A stretch of 64,000 nt of DNA from Bradyrhizobium zhanjiangense (GCF_004114935.1 NZ_CP022221.1:5849001-5913000); one strand, 5' to 3'. Shown: positions 36,153-45,212, counted from the stretch's first letter. The notes: a model not told the origin generated them from the letters alone. Numbers and translations are program-made.

Positions 36153-36375
36153 CATCGCGACGCCGCACGCACCATTCACCGGCAAGGCCGGCTCGCCGCT
36201 TCCAGCGGTAAGATTGTCGGGCTGCGGGCCCGGCTATTGACCGCTTCCGTTCAATCATACCGCCGATCCAGCGAGTCCGGTAGAATCCCGGACCGTAGCC
36301 CCACGCGTTGCAAGGCGCACCGCGCTGACCATAACTACGACTTTGCACTGATCATTTGCGTGCGATCGGGAAAGT

Positions 36376-36702
36376 ATGGATATGTTCAGCGCATTCAGCA
36401 GCGTCGACTATCATTCCATCCAGGCCAGAACGCCCACCGATCGCGCGGTGAAGCGGCTCGACGGCATCGGCCTTGTTCTGTCGGATCTCGATATCTCGGG
36501 AATCCAGACACAGGACGACGTCACCCGTATGCTCTGGACGCTCGACGCTGCCAACAAATGCGTTCGCGCGGTGCTGGCCGAATTCCGCACGCAACCGGCC
36601 ACGGAGCAGCTCGCCCGCAAAGCACGAAATCTCATCGACCTGATCGAACGCGCCCGCGACCAGGTCGTGAGCTTCCAGGCCGGCGATGCGGTCGTAGGCT
36701 GA
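36376..36702 (+). CDS. hypothetical protein (108 aa), mostly helical
   Basis: A 108-residue soluble protein, predicted almost entirely alpha-helical, with a C-terminal amphipathic helix (LARKARNLIDLIERARDQVV). A GGGAAA stretch precedes the ATG. It converges on the next gene with no base between the two stop codons (36702/36703). No family is recognised; its size, helical content and lack of signals would suit a small cytoplasmic adaptor. Confidence 0.6.
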   Translation: MDMFSAFSSVDYHSIQARTPTDRAVKRLDGIGLVLSDLDISGIQTQDDVTRMLWTLDAANKCVRAVLAEFRTQPATEQLARKARNLIDLIERARDQVVSFQAGDAVVG

Positions 36703-37623
36703 TTATTTTGGGCGATTGATCTTCGCGAGGATCCGGTCCGCCTCGGTGCGCCAATCGGCGCTGCGGGCGAATTCCCTGGTGCTCCTCGCGCCGAACAGCC
36801 CTTCATCGGCGAGATCGGCCACCCAGGCCTGCCGCTCGGCCGTGCCCTGCGCCGACCACGGAGTCAGCCCCGCCTCGCGTACGGTCTCGGCGACCTCCCG
36901 CACCTCCTCGGCACGACGGCGGCCGTGCTCGATTACGCGCTGGAAGAAATAAGCACCCTGCTTCTCCCAATTGATGCCGGGAAAGGTTTCCGCGAGCGAC
37001 GCCAGCACGGCATCTTCCACGCCATAGGCGCGCGCCGTGGTGAAGCTCTCAATGACGATGGCCTCCAGGCCCTTGATCATGATGCTGCGGCACATCTTCA
37101 CCGCCGAGGACACACCGAGCTTGTCGCTGGCAACCTTCGCCGCAAAGCCGATCGCATTCAGAAGCGGCGCGAGCTCTTTCGCGCCGGGACCGCCGAGCAG
37201 CAGCGGCACCTTGATGCGGTACGGCGGCACCGACGTCATCACCGCGCCCTCGACATAGCGGCCAGCAGCGCCATCGATCAGCGCAGCAGCGCGCTGCTTG
37301 GCGCCCGGTGAGGCCGAATTGAAGTCCAGGAACCAAGTGCCCTGGTTGACCGCGGCCGCGCAGGCTTTTGCTACCGGAACAGCCTGGCTTGCCGTGACTG
37401 CCGAGACGATGAAATCGGATTTCGCGGTCAGCTCGGCATGAGAGGCTGCAAGCACCACACCGAATTTCGCCGCATGCTGCTTCAGCGAAGCGCCCTGCTC
37501 GCCTCCGAGCTTGATGTCGTAGGCGGCGACCTTGATGTCCTGCTGGCGCAAATCCTCGGCCAAGATCCTGCCGACCTCGCCATAGCCGACCAGCCCGATC
37601 TGCCATCGCCTCGGATCCGCCAT
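36703..37623 (-). CDS. NAD(P)-dependent oxidoreductase, 3-hydroxyisobutyrate dehydrogenase-like with DUF1932 domain
   Basis: A 306-residue dehydrogenase. The Rossmann domain carries GLVGYGEVGRILAEDL at its start; the C-terminal domain is of the DUF1932 type (VKMCRSIMIKGLEAIV, the equivalent of the substrate lysine helix). Relatives oxidise beta-hydroxy acids. Last gene of the lower protocatechuate/gallate-type operon; its start shares one base with the stop of the decarboxylase-like gene (TGATG). It probably handles a semialdehyde or hydroxy acid of that pathway, but this is inference. Confidence 0.82.
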   Translation of the reverse strand: MADPRRWQIGLVGYGEVGRILAEDLRQQDIKVAAYDIKLGGEQGASLKQHAAKFGVVLAASHAELTAKSDFIVSAVTASQAVPVAKACAAAVNQGTWFLDFNSASPGAKQRAAALIDGAAGRYVEGAVMTSVPPYRIKVPLLLGGPGAKELAPLLNAIGFAAKVASDKLGVSSAVKMCRSIMIKGLEAIVIESFTTARAYGVEDAVLASLAETFPGINWEKQGAYFFQRVIEHGRRRAEEVREVAETVREAGLTPWSAQGTAERQAWVADLADEGLFGARSTREFARSADWRTEADRILAKINRPK

Positions 37624-38492
37624 CAGTTCAATCCTCGTGTCGTTTCGTCGAAGAGCTCCTCGACCGCGTAGCGGCGCGGGATCAGCGCCTGCTGGAACGC
37701 GTAGTCGACGATCAGCTCCAACGGCTTCTTGTTCGCTTCGATGCCAAACGGAATCAGGTCCGGCGAAGCCGCGGGCCCCGCCAGCTCCTTGTTCCGCTTG
37801 AGCAGATCATAGACGCCTGCGACCACGTCGGGGCGTGATTTGGCGAGCTGCTCGGTCACGACCACGAGATGATTGACCGGCACGACGCCGCGCCGGGCGT
37901 ACCACTTGGCGGCTTCCGCGGCCGGATCAGGGAATAGCGGCTTCAGCTTGGGATCGTTGGAGGTCTCGCCGAGGACGGCATCGAGCTCGCCGTCGAGCAG
38001 CATCTGCAGGATCTTCTTGTCCTTCGGGGCGCGCTCGGTGGTGTCGACATATTCGGCGACGTGCGGATCCTCGAACGTCACCCAGCGGATATTGTCGAGA
38101 TTGACGCCGTAGTCGTTGGCGAGGATGCCCCTGATCCAGGCGCCGGTCGTGGTCGTGAAGGAGCGGATGCCGACGCGCTTGCCTTCGAGGTCGGACGGGC
38201 CGAGCGTTCCTCGCGCGGGATTGTAGAGCGCGTAGGCATGCTGGAAACGGCCGAGCATGGTGGCCGGCAATAGCATCAGCGGCTTGCCGTGCGCCTTCGC
38301 CATCAGATAGGTGACGATTGCCATCTCGCAGACGTCGAAGGCCTGTTCGCGCACCATCGGCTTGAATGCCGTGTTGGTCGGCGCGTATTCGACGAAGTCG
38401 AGGTCGAAAAGGTCAGAGCGGAGCTCGCCGCTCTTCACCGCCCGGACATGAGGGTGACTGCCGAGCACGGCCTTCAGCTTGAGACGTTCCAT
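37623..38492 (-). CDS. 4,5-dihydroxyphthalate decarboxylase-like protein
   Basis: A 289-residue protein of the periplasmic-binding fold (type II) family that includes 4,5-dihydroxyphthalate decarboxylase (phthalate to protocatechuate route). There is no signal peptide, fitting a cytoplasmic enzyme. Recognisable stretches are the start LKAVLGSHPHVRAVKSGEL, FDVCEMAIVTYLMAKAHGKP and VGIRSFTTTTGAWIRG. Members outside phthalate pathways may have other substrates. It lies between the oxidoreductase and the LigK/GalC aldolase gene, which suits entry of an aromatic acid into the 4,5-cleavage pathway. Confidence 0.75.
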   Translation of the reverse strand: MERLKLKAVLGSHPHVRAVKSGELRSDLFDLDFVEYAPTNTAFKPMVREQAFDVCEMAIVTYLMAKAHGKPLMLLPATMLGRFQHAYALYNPARGTLGPSDLEGKRVGIRSFTTTTGAWIRGILANDYGVNLDNIRWVTFEDPHVAEYVDTTERAPKDKKILQMLLDGELDAVLGETSNDPKLKPLFPDPAAEAAKWYARRGVVPVNHLVVVTEQLAKSRPDVVAGVYDLLKRNKELAGPAASPDLIPFGIEANKKPLELIVDYAFQQALIPRRYAVEELFDETTRGLN

Positions 38493-38513
38493 CCGCCCGC
38501 TCCCGCCGTTGCC

Positions 38514-39197
38514 TCAGACGTCCTCGGGACTGTCGACATAGACGAGGCCGGCTTTCGCCAGAGCCTCGCGCATGCTGTACATGTCGAGGCCGAGCTCGCC
38601 CGAGGCGAGACGCGTGCGCTTGCCGCCTTCATCGGCATTGCGTTTCTTCGCCTTCTCGGCGACTTCGGCCGCGTACCGCTTCGGCACGACGACGACGCCG
38701 TCGTCGTCGGCCACGATGATGTCACCGGGATCAACATTGACGCCGGCGCAGACCACGGGGACATTGACCGAGCCGAGCGTGGCCTTCACCGTGCCCTTGG
38801 CTGAGACCGCGCGCGACCACACCGGAAACTTCATCTCGTGCAGCGCTTTGACGTCGCGGCAACCGGCATCGATGATCAATCCCTGCACGCCGCGGGCCTG
38901 GAGCGAGGTCGCCAGCAGCTCGCCGAACATTCCGTCAGTGTTGTCGGTGGTGCAGCCGACGACGAGGATATCGCCCTTTTTGCACTGCTCGACCGCGACA
39001 TGGATCATCCAATTGTCGCCGGGCTGCGCCAGCACGGTGACCGCGGGGCCGGCAATCGCCGCGCCCGGCCAGACCGGCCGCAAATACGGCTTCATCAGGC
39101 CAATGCGGCCATAGGCCTCGTGCACGGTCGAGACGCCGTACTCCGCCATTCCGGCGGGATCGGCACGCGTGATGTTGCGAACGACGACCGGCTTCAT
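38514..39197 (-). CDS. ligK: 4-carboxy-4-hydroxy-2-oxoadipate aldolase / oxaloacetate decarboxylase (LigK/GalC, RraA fold)
   Basis: A 227-residue class II pyruvate aldolase of the RraA-like fold, the normal length for LigK/GalC/ProA. It splits 4-carboxy-4-hydroxy-2-oxoadipate to pyruvate and oxaloacetate and can also decarboxylate oxaloacetate. Diagnostic segments are [20 protein letters not shown], the GxxxxxxxxxD-type metal loop [11 protein letters not shown] and [20 protein letters not shown]. The upstream galB-like gene overlaps it by 4 bases (ATGA), which is the order expected since hydratase and aldolase act in succession. Confidence 0.9.
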   Translation of the reverse strand: MKPVVVRNITRADPAGMAEYGVSTVHEAYGRIGLMKPYLRPVWPGAAIAGPAVTVLAQPGDNWMIHVAVEQCKKGDILVVGCTTDNTDGMFGELLATSLQARGVQGLIIDAGCRDVKALHEMKFPVWSRAVSAKGTVKATLGSVNVPVVCAGVNVDPGDIIVADDDGVVVVPKRYAAEVAEKAKKRNADEGGKRTRLASGELGLDMYSMREALAKAGLVYVDSPEDV

Positions 39198-39907
39198 GCG
39201 AGTTCCTCCGCAACGGTCGGAAACAGACGTTGATAGGCCTCGCCATAGGTCATGGGCACGCCGGTGTTGCGGCTGCCCTGGATGCCGCGGTTGAGCGCGA
39301 CGCGCTCGTAATAGCCCCAGAGATGCTTCTGCGCGGCCAGGATCTGGAACGCCTCGTACTTCTCCTTCCAGACCTCGTCGATCTTGAGGAGCAGGTCCGG
39401 CTTGTAATTGCACTGCTCCGGCTGGTGCGGCTCGAACAGGAACACCGGCGGCGCCGAATATTTGTACTGCGCACCGGGCTTGTGGCCCATCGCCTGCGCG
39501 ACCACCCGGGTCTCCTGCGCGAAATGCGCGGCATTCGGATGGTCGAAATTGTAAGGGTCCTCCAGCGCATGCGTCAGCACGAAGCTCGGATTGAGCTCGC
39601 GGTAGATGTCGACCATGCGGTCGAAATGCGCCTCGGTGAGTTTCAACGGATAGTCGCCGCAATCGAAGAACTCGATCTCGGCACCTAACAGCTTTGCGGC
39701 CCGCTCCGCCTCGTCCTTGCGACCGGCCTTGACCGATTCCAGCGTCGCCCCCTTCTCCTTCCAGGCGAACTGGCTCTCGCCGCGCTCGCCGAAGGACATG
39801 CACACGATCTTCATGCGATAGCCTTTCTTAGCATGCAGCGCGATGGCGCCGCCGGCGCGCCAGACGAAATCGCCGGGATGGGCGGTGATCACGAGACCGG
39901 TTTTCAT
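39194..39907 (-). CDS. galB: 4-oxalomesaconate hydratase (GalB, PIG-L family)
   Basis: A 237-residue zinc protein of the PIG-L superfamily. GalB-type features are [20 protein letters not shown] near the N-terminus and [10 protein letters not shown] shortly after; in Pseudomonas putida GalB hydrates 4-oxalomesaconate to 4-carboxy-4-hydroxy-2-oxoadipate, the substrate of the next enzyme. Standard PIG-L deacetylases instead have AHPDDE. The stop overlaps the aldolase start by 4 bases. GGGGAG precedes the ATG. The assignment is strong because family features and gene order agree. Confidence 0.88.
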   Translation of the reverse strand: MKTGLVITAHPGDFVWRAGGAIALHAKKGYRMKIVCMSFGERGESQFAWKEKGATLESVKAGRKDEAERAAKLLGAEIEFFDCGDYPLKLTEAHFDRMVDIYRELNPSFVLTHALEDPYNFDHPNAAHFAQETRVVAQAMGHKPGAQYKYSAPPVFLFEPHQPEQCNYKPDLLLKIDEVWKEKYEAFQILAAQKHLWGYYERVALNRGIQGSRNTGVPMTYGEAYQRLFPTVAEELA

Positions 39908-39972
39908 GGGACAAACTCCCCTTTCGTTCGTAAGCATCATAGGCCGTCTGCCTCAGGCAGGAAGCCGGTTCG

Positions 39973-41274
39973 TCACGCCACGGCGGCCGCTTGTTCCTCG
40001 CCGTCGAGCACACGCCGGAGGCGATCGCCGTCGAGCGCGCCTTCCCATTTGGCAATTGCGATCGTCGCAACCGCGTTCCCGATCAGATTGGTCGGCGTCA
40101 GCCCCTGCGACATCAGGCGATGAATCCCGAGCACCAGCGCAACGCTCGTCACCGGAATGGTGCCGGTGGCCGATAGCGTCGCCGCCAGCACGACGAAGGC
40201 CGCGCCCGCGATTCCCGCCGCGCCCTTGGAGGTCACGAGCAGGATCAGCAGCAGCTCGATCTGCTCGGCAAGGCCGAACGGCGTGTTGGTCGCCTGTGCC
40301 AGGAACACCGAGGCCGCGGCGAGGTAGAGACAGGTGCCGTCGAGATTGAAGGAATAGCCGGTCGGGATCACGAGCCCCACGACGCTCTTCTCGCAGCCGG
40401 CCTTTTCCAACTTGGTCAGCATCCGCGGCAACACCGTCTCCGACGACGTCGTGGCGATGCAGATCAGCAGCTCTTCCCAGATGTAGCGGATCAGCTTGAG
40501 CAGCGAGAAGCCGCAGAGATGCGCGACGGGGCCGAGCGCGACAATGATGAAGACTACGCAGGTGAGATAGAAGCCACCCAAGAGCTTGCCGAGCGAGGCC
40601 AGCGAGCCCACGCCGAACTTGCCGACCGTAAAGGCGATGGCGCCGAACGCGCCGATCGGCGCCGCCCACATCACGAACCCGACGACGGCGAACACCATCT
40701 TGGCAGCGATGTCGATCAAATGGACCAGCGGCGCGGCACGCTCGCCCAGCTGTACCAGCGCGAAACCGCACAGTACGGAGATGAACAGCACCTGGAGAAT
40801 GTTACCCTCGGCAAAGGCGCCGACGAACGTCGCGGGCACGATGTTCATCAGGAACGGCACGAAGCCGATCGCGCCCGTCTGCTTGACGTAAGGCTCGATG
40901 GCGCTGGCATTGATGCCGGCGGGATCGATGTTCATGCCGACGCCGGGCTTGAGCAGGTTCACCGCGACGAGGCCGATAATCAGCGCGATCGTCGTCATGA
41001 CCTCGAAATAGACGATCGCCTTCACCGCAACGCGCCCGACGCGCGCCATGTCGGCGATGTGCGCGATGCCATGCACGACGGTGCAGAAGATGATCGGCGC
41101 GATCAGCATCCGGATCGCCTTGATGAAGGCATCACCCAGCGGCTGCATCTTGGCGCCCGCCTCGGGGCTGGCGATCCCAAGCGCGATGCCGGCCGCCATG
41201 GCGATGAGCACCTGGATCCAGAGCTCCTTCCGCCAGGCGCGGCCGCGCGGCTTGTCGATCGCGAGCGCCGTCAT
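39973..41274 (-). CDS. dicarboxylate:cation symporter (DctA-type, DAACS family)
   Basis: A 433-residue inner-membrane symporter of the glutamate/C4-dicarboxylate (DAACS) family. It has 8 helices plus re-entrant loops: the first loop carries TTSSETVLPRML and the second TGYSFNLDGTCLYLA, with the ion/substrate residues, and the last functional helix has GNAVATIAIAKW. DctA takes up succinate, malate and fumarate; other members import aromatic or pyridine dicarboxylates. Sandwiched between galB and the lactonase gene (4-base overlap with the latter), it probably imports a carboxylated ring compound or pathway acid. Confidence 0.88.
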   Translation of the reverse strand: MTALAIDKPRGRAWRKELWIQVLIAMAAGIALGIASPEAGAKMQPLGDAFIKAIRMLIAPIIFCTVVHGIAHIADMARVGRVAVKAIVYFEVMTTIALIIGLVAVNLLKPGVGMNIDPAGINASAIEPYVKQTGAIGFVPFLMNIVPATFVGAFAEGNILQVLFISVLCGFALVQLGERAAPLVHLIDIAAKMVFAVVGFVMWAAPIGAFGAIAFTVGKFGVGSLASLGKLLGGFYLTCVVFIIVALGPVAHLCGFSLLKLIRYIWEELLICIATTSSETVLPRMLTKLEKAGCEKSVVGLVIPTGYSFNLDGTCLYLAAASVFLAQATNTPFGLAEQIELLLILLVTSKGAAGIAGAAFVVLAATLSATGTIPVTSVALVLGIHRLMSQGLTPTNLIGNAVATIAIAKWEGALDGDRLRRVLDGEEQAAAVA

Positions 41275-42149
41275 TGGTCGAACCCGAACAGGCGCGCCGG
41301 ATTGTCGACCAGTATCTTCTGCTGGAATTCCGGCTCCGGTGCGAACAGCGGGATCAGATCGACGAGGTCACCGTCATTCGGCATCACCTTGACATTGGGA
41401 TGCGGCCAGTCCGTGCCCCAGATGACGCGGTCGGGCGCGGTCTCGACGATCTTACGCGCGAACGGCACCGCGTCAGTGAAGGGCGGACCGCCCGAGGACA
41501 CCCGCTCCGAGCCGCAGATCTTGACCCAGCATTTCTCGTCGCGCTGCATCAGCTCGATCAAGATCCTGAACGGAAGCTGGTCGAGCCCATCGGAGGCCTT
41601 CACCCGTCCCATGTGGTCGATAGTGTAGCTCAGCGGCAGCTTTGCCAGCATGTCGGCATAGTCAGGCAGGTCGATCGCGTCGAAATGCAGATCGATATGC
41701 CAGCCGAGCGGCGCGACCATGGCGATGACACGATCGAACACGCCCTTATCAGGGACGCCGCCGAGATGGCGGACGAAATTGAAGCGGCAGCCGCGGAAGC
41801 CGCCGTCATGCAGATCGCGCAGGCCCCGCTCGGTGATGGTGTCGTCGATATTGGCCACGGCGCGGTAGGCGCCGTTGCTCTGCGCGATAGCATCAAGCGC
41901 CACCGTGTTGTCCGTGCCGTGCACGCTGGCATTCACGATGACGGCACGCTCCACCCCGAGCTTGGCATGCAACGCCTTGAAATCCTCGAGCGGCGCATCG
42001 GGCGGCGTGTAGGAGCGGTCCGGCGCGTACGGATATTTCGCGCCGGGACCGAAGATGTGGCAATGCGCGTCACACGAAAGCTTCGGCAGCTTGAATTTCG
42101 GCGTGCGCGTGTTCGGATCGGGCGGCGGAATGGTCGGCGTGTACATCAT
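41271..42149 (-). CDS. ligI: 2-pyrone-4,6-dicarboxylate lactonase-like amidohydrolase (LigI family)
   Basis: A 292-residue amidohydrolase of the LigI group (COG3618). The metal motif is DAHCHIFGP (about residues 27-35); conserved histidines follow in HIDLHFD and TIDHMGRV, and the aspartate in WGTDWPHPNVK. LigI opens 2-pyrone-4,6-dicarboxylate to 4-oxalomesaconate, the substrate of the galB product two genes downstream. It overlaps the transporter start by 4 bases. A deleted paralogue sits 4 bases upstream. I cannot exclude that it acts on another lactone, but the context fits LigI well. Confidence 0.82.
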   Translation of the reverse strand: MMYTPTIPPPDPNTRTPKFKLPKLSCDAHCHIFGPGAKYPYAPDRSYTPPDAPLEDFKALHAKLGVERAVIVNASVHGTDNTVALDAIAQSNGAYRAVANIDDTITERGLRDLHDGGFRGCRFNFVRHLGGVPDKGVFDRVIAMVAPLGWHIDLHFDAIDLPDYADMLAKLPLSYTIDHMGRVKASDGLDQLPFRILIELMQRDEKCWVKICGSERVSSGGPPFTDAVPFARKIVETAPDRVIWGTDWPHPNVKVMPNDGDLVDLIPLFAPEPEFQQKILVDNPARLFGFDQ

Positions 42150-42153
42150 CGTC

Positions 42154-42627
42154 TCAGGTGACCTTGAACAAGCGCGTGGGATTGTCGACCAGCAGCTTCT
42201 GCTGGAGCTTTGCGTCGGCCGCGTAGAGCGGGATCAGGTCGACGATCTCGCCGTCATTCGGCATGACCTTGACATTGGGATGCGGCCAATCGGTGCCCCA
42301 CAGCACGCGATCGGGCGCGTTGTCGATCAGCGTTTTGGCGAACGGCACAGCGTCGTGGAACGGCTTGCCGGCGCTGGAGGCGCGCTCCAGGCCGGTGATC
42401 TTGACCCAGCACTTCTCGGAGAACGGATAGCGGGACGCCGGGCCGAAAATGTGGGTATGGCTGTCACAGGATTTTGCCGGCAGCTTGAACGACGGCGTTT
42501 TCGGACTTGGGTCCGGCGGTTCAATGATCGGAATCGATCTCTGCTCGCTGCCTTGCGCGCGCGCTTCGCTCGCGAGCGCTGCGCCGGCCAATCCGGTCAA
42601 GAGATGCAAGCACTCCCGCCTGTTCAT
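42154..42627 (-). pseudogene. internally deleted, exported paralogue of the LigI-like lactonase
   Basis: A 157-residue frame whose two ends match the neighbouring 292-residue enzyme but whose centre is missing. The N-terminus has a Tat/Sec-like signal (MNRRECLHLLTGLAGAALAS), then SHTHIFGPASRYPF, which jumps straight to SEKCWVKITGLERAS. Compared with the paralogue about 160 residues (its positions ~43-204) are lost in frame, including the histidines after the first metal motif. The tail (WGTDWPHPNVKVMPNDGE to NPTRLF) is intact. The product cannot be an active lactonase; whether it is still made is unknown. Confidence 0.8.
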
Positions 42628-42698
42628 ATCCTCAACACCCCATCACATGGTCCGTTTGCGAGCGGAAGCGCGAGGCGCCTCCGCTCGGGCGGCTTCTT

Positions 42699-43409
42699 TC
42701 AAGTCTTGCTGCTGACGACCGGCCGCCGCCGCGCCGGCGCGGCTTGATCCAGCGCGGGTGCCTGGAACGCGGCAACGGTGGCCTGCACCAGTTGCTCGAT
42801 GGCAATGGCGGCATCGCTGCCATCGGCTTCGCCACGCGATAGGCGCGAGACGCGCTCGGGCGTCACCAATGAATAATAGAGTGCACCGAGCAGGAAGTGG
42901 CTGCGCCAGACGATGTCGGTGCGCGGGATATGCGGCAGGCTCTCGTGGATCGCGTCGATGAAGGCGTGGCTGGTGTCGTCAAAGGTCTGCGCGATGATCT
43001 TGCGCGCGACCTCGTTGCCTTCCGCCGACATCACGGCGCGCAACCGCGTGAAGCGCGCCCCGCCGCCGGCGAGATCGCTGCCCGAGGTGAAGGCCGGCAC
43101 CACATAAGCGCGCACGATCGCCTCCAGCCGGTCCTGGAGATCGCGCACGCGCTTGGCGGCCGCGAGCAGCTCCGATCGGCGCAAATTCATCGGCCCGCAA
43201 TGGCGCCGGTAGATCTCCAGCAGCAGGCCGTCCTTGGTCTTGAAATGATAGGTCACGCTGCCGGGATTGGCCCCAGCAGCCTGCGCGATGTCGCGTACGG
43301 AGACGGCATTGAAGCCGTTGGTGGCGAACAGATCCTCGGCCGCGGCGAGGATCGCCTCGCGCATGTTCGGCTTGCGGACCGTTTCCTTGCTGGTGGGCTT
43401 GCGTACCAT
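42699..43409 (-). CDS. TetR-family regulator of the aromatic operon
   Basis: A 236-residue TetR protein. The helix-turn-helix spans about residues 16-60 (MREAILAAAEDLFATNGFNA and VRDIAQAAGANPGSVTYHF); the remainder is the effector-binding part, with a C-terminal tail ending RRRPVVSSKT. The start MVRKP is preferred; a palindrome TTTGTAC-TATC-GTACAAA lies 5-22 bases before it and leaves no room for a classical ribosome site, so translation may be leaderless-like or autorepressed. It heads the operon and probably controls it and the remnant genes at 43526. Confidence 0.88.
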   Translation of the reverse strand: MVRKPTSKETVRKPNMREAILAAAEDLFATNGFNAVSVRDIAQAAGANPGSVTYHFKTKDGLLLEIYRRHCGPMNLRRSELLAAAKRVRDLQDRLEAIVRAYVVPAFTSGSDLAGGGARFTRLRAVMSAEGNEVARKIIAQTFDDTSHAFIDAIHESLPHIPRTDIVWRSHFLLGALYYSLVTPERVSRLSRGEADGSDAAIAIEQLVQATVAAFQAPALDQAAPARRRPVVSSKT

Positions 43410-43413
43410 GTGA

Positions 43414-43431
43414 TTTGTACTATCGTACAAA
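43414..43431. promoter_or_regulatory. candidate TetR operator
   Basis: TTTGTAC-TATC-GTACAAA has perfect 7-bp arms with a 4-base centre, directly upstream of the TetR start codon (43409). Size, symmetry and position fit an autoregulatory operator for that TetR protein. Confidence 0.55.
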
Positions 43432-43525
43432 AGATCAGGTCTCGTCAACAAAAACCACGGACGGCGTTCGGGAACGGATGGAGACCGCCGGCAGGCGCGC
43501 GAATGCCCTTAAGGAGTGCTGGTAA

Positions 43526-43929
43526 ATGCTGCGTTTGAACAAGAAGATCGGCGGGTTGATGCTGGGCGCTGGTCTGCTGCTGGCGGGCGGCGCCGCGCAG
43601 GCCGCCGAAAGTTACCCGAACAAGCCGGTCCACATTCTGGTCCCCTACGCCGCCGGCGGCGCGGTCGACGTGCTCGCACGCACGGCGGAGAGTTGCGCGC
43701 CTATGCCGTCACGTCGTCCGACGTCACACCGCTGCCGCGCAACTGGCCGCGCCTGATCCATGAGGGAAACTGGTCGGCGCTGATCGCCTCGCCGCTCAAC
43801 GTCGTGACGTCGATCGCACTGCTCACGCTGCTCTCGACCGGCCTCCTGATCTGGGCGCGGCGGAAATTGCGTAAGCGGCGACCGCGCTCCGAGCGGCAAA
43901 CCGACGCGGCCGTGGTTGGTGCCGGCTGA
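43526..43929 (+). pseudogene. chimeric remnant: Bug binding-protein start joined to PepSY membrane-protein end
   Basis: An AAGGAG site and ATG start a Bug-family receptor: signal peptide (LMLGAGLLLAGGAAQA) and mature ESYPNKPVHILVPYAAGG. The match stops near 43680 (VDVLART) and the frame ends at 43756. In a different frame from about 43681 to 43929 follows the end of a PepSY-associated membrane protein: LPRNWPRLIHEGNW, a transmembrane helix (VVTSIALLTLLSTGLLIWA) and a basic tail RRKLRKRRPR. A deletion has fused two unrelated genes out of frame. Neither part can work, though a signal-bearing peptide could be made. Confidence 0.8.
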
Positions 43930-43941
43930 TCGCGTCGGGAG

Positions 43942-45084
43942 TCAATTGCGCGCGCTCGCCCTCACCTTCTCCGGTGGTGCCACGCGTTGGAGAAGATCGC
44001 CGTCATCGCCGCCCGACGGAATCAAGATCGCACGCTCGCGCGGCAGTGCCTCCGGCATCTCGTCGCGGATGAACGCCACAAGCTTTTCCCTGATCTCGCA
44101 GCGCAGGTCCCAGGATTGCGGCGCATTGCGCGCGCTGACCAGCGCGCGAAGCTCGATGGTGCGCGAATCCGCGTCGACCACCTGGAGATTGACCACGGCG
44201 CCATCCCAGAGCTTGGACTGCTTCACCGCCTCCTCCAGCCAGCGTCGGATGCGCGCTACATCGGCACGGTAATCGACGTGGAGCGCGATGACGCCGATCA
44301 GGGAAGCGGTGTCACGGGTCCAGTTCTGGAACGGCTTTTCGATGAAATAGGACAGCGGCACCACCATGCGGCGCCAGTCCCATAGCCGGATCACGACATA
44401 GGTCGCGGCGATGTCCTCGACCCATCCCCACTCGTTCTCGATGATCACGGCATCCTCGATGCGGATCGGCTGGGTGATGGCGATCTGCAAGCCCGCGATC
44501 AGATTGCTCAGCAGCGGCCGCGCGGCAAGTCCGACGATGATACCGGCGGCGCCGGCGGAGGCGAACAGGCTGACGCCATATTGCTTCACCGAATCGAACG
44601 TCATCAACGCGGTGGACACCGAGATGATGACGATGATGGTGTCGGTGACGCGCTTGAACACGCGGACCTGCGTGACGTGCTTGCGCGCGATGAAGTTCTC
44701 GGTGACGTCGCGAAAGTTCTGGAGATAGCGCGCCGCACTCATGTCGACGATCCGGATCGAGATCCAGCCGATCAGCGCGATGACGGTCACGACGAACACC
44801 CGCATCAACGGCGTTCGGATCATATCGTCGAGTGGCGCAAGCGGCAGCACCAGCGCGACGGCGGCCAGGCAAAGGGCGAGTTGGGCCGGACCGGCGGTCC
44901 GGTCGATGAACACGCTCAGAAGCGGCAGGCGAGTTCCGAAGGCGCGCTTGAGCAGCCAGGCCGCGAACCGATAGAGGGAAAGGGCAAGCAGGATCGCGCC
45001 GGCAACCAGGTTGAGGCCGACAAACCAAGACGGTATCCAGCCGAACATCTCGTCGATGTCGGCCATGAGGGCCTGCCAGCTCAT
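43942..45084 (-). CDS. MscS-family mechanosensitive channel-like protein
   Basis: A 380-residue membrane protein with about five N-terminal transmembrane helices, followed by the conserved MscS pore/upper beta domain: GVSLFASAGAAGIIVGLAARPLLSNLIAGL, then ITQPIRIEDAVIIENEWGWVEDI and WDWRRMVVPLSYFIEKPFQNW. The C-terminal cytoplasmic cage domain ends near ILIPSGGD. MscS channels release solutes during osmotic downshock; many of these larger paralogues have unknown triggers. I use the start with GGGGA upstream (MSWQAL). Monocistronic, divergent from the DUF763 gene. Confidence 0.88.
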   Translation of the reverse strand: MSWQALMADIDEMFGWIPSWFVGLNLVAGAILLALSLYRFAAWLLKRAFGTRLPLLSVFIDRTAGPAQLALCLAAVALVLPLAPLDDMIRTPLMRVFVVTVIALIGWISIRIVDMSAARYLQNFRDVTENFIARKHVTQVRVFKRVTDTIIVIISVSTALMTFDSVKQYGVSLFASAGAAGIIVGLAARPLLSNLIAGLQIAITQPIRIEDAVIIENEWGWVEDIAATYVVIRLWDWRRMVVPLSYFIEKPFQNWTRDTASLIGVIALHVDYRADVARIRRWLEEAVKQSKLWDGAVVNLQVVDADSRTIELRALVSARNAPQSWDLRCEIREKLVAFIRDEMPEALPRERAILIPSGGDDGDLLQRVAPPEKVRASARN

Positions 45085-45212
45085 TGTTGTCCCCATCACT
45101 GCATTCGCGTAGCCCGCTCAACGCCTGCCGGTCAGCTTGGCTCCCCCATCCAGTGCAACGCATCATTCCGCTGATGCAACCGTTGACGAATTGCGCTAGA
45201 TTTGAGGCACTC

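Noticed and set aside
36091..36348. Minus-strand frame with GYGPGFYRTRW, resembling small Gly/Tyr-rich proteins
   Set aside because: Only a GTG start without ribosome site, no signal peptide, and it overlaps the end of the cytosine-deaminase-like gene. A remnant is possible but not supportable.
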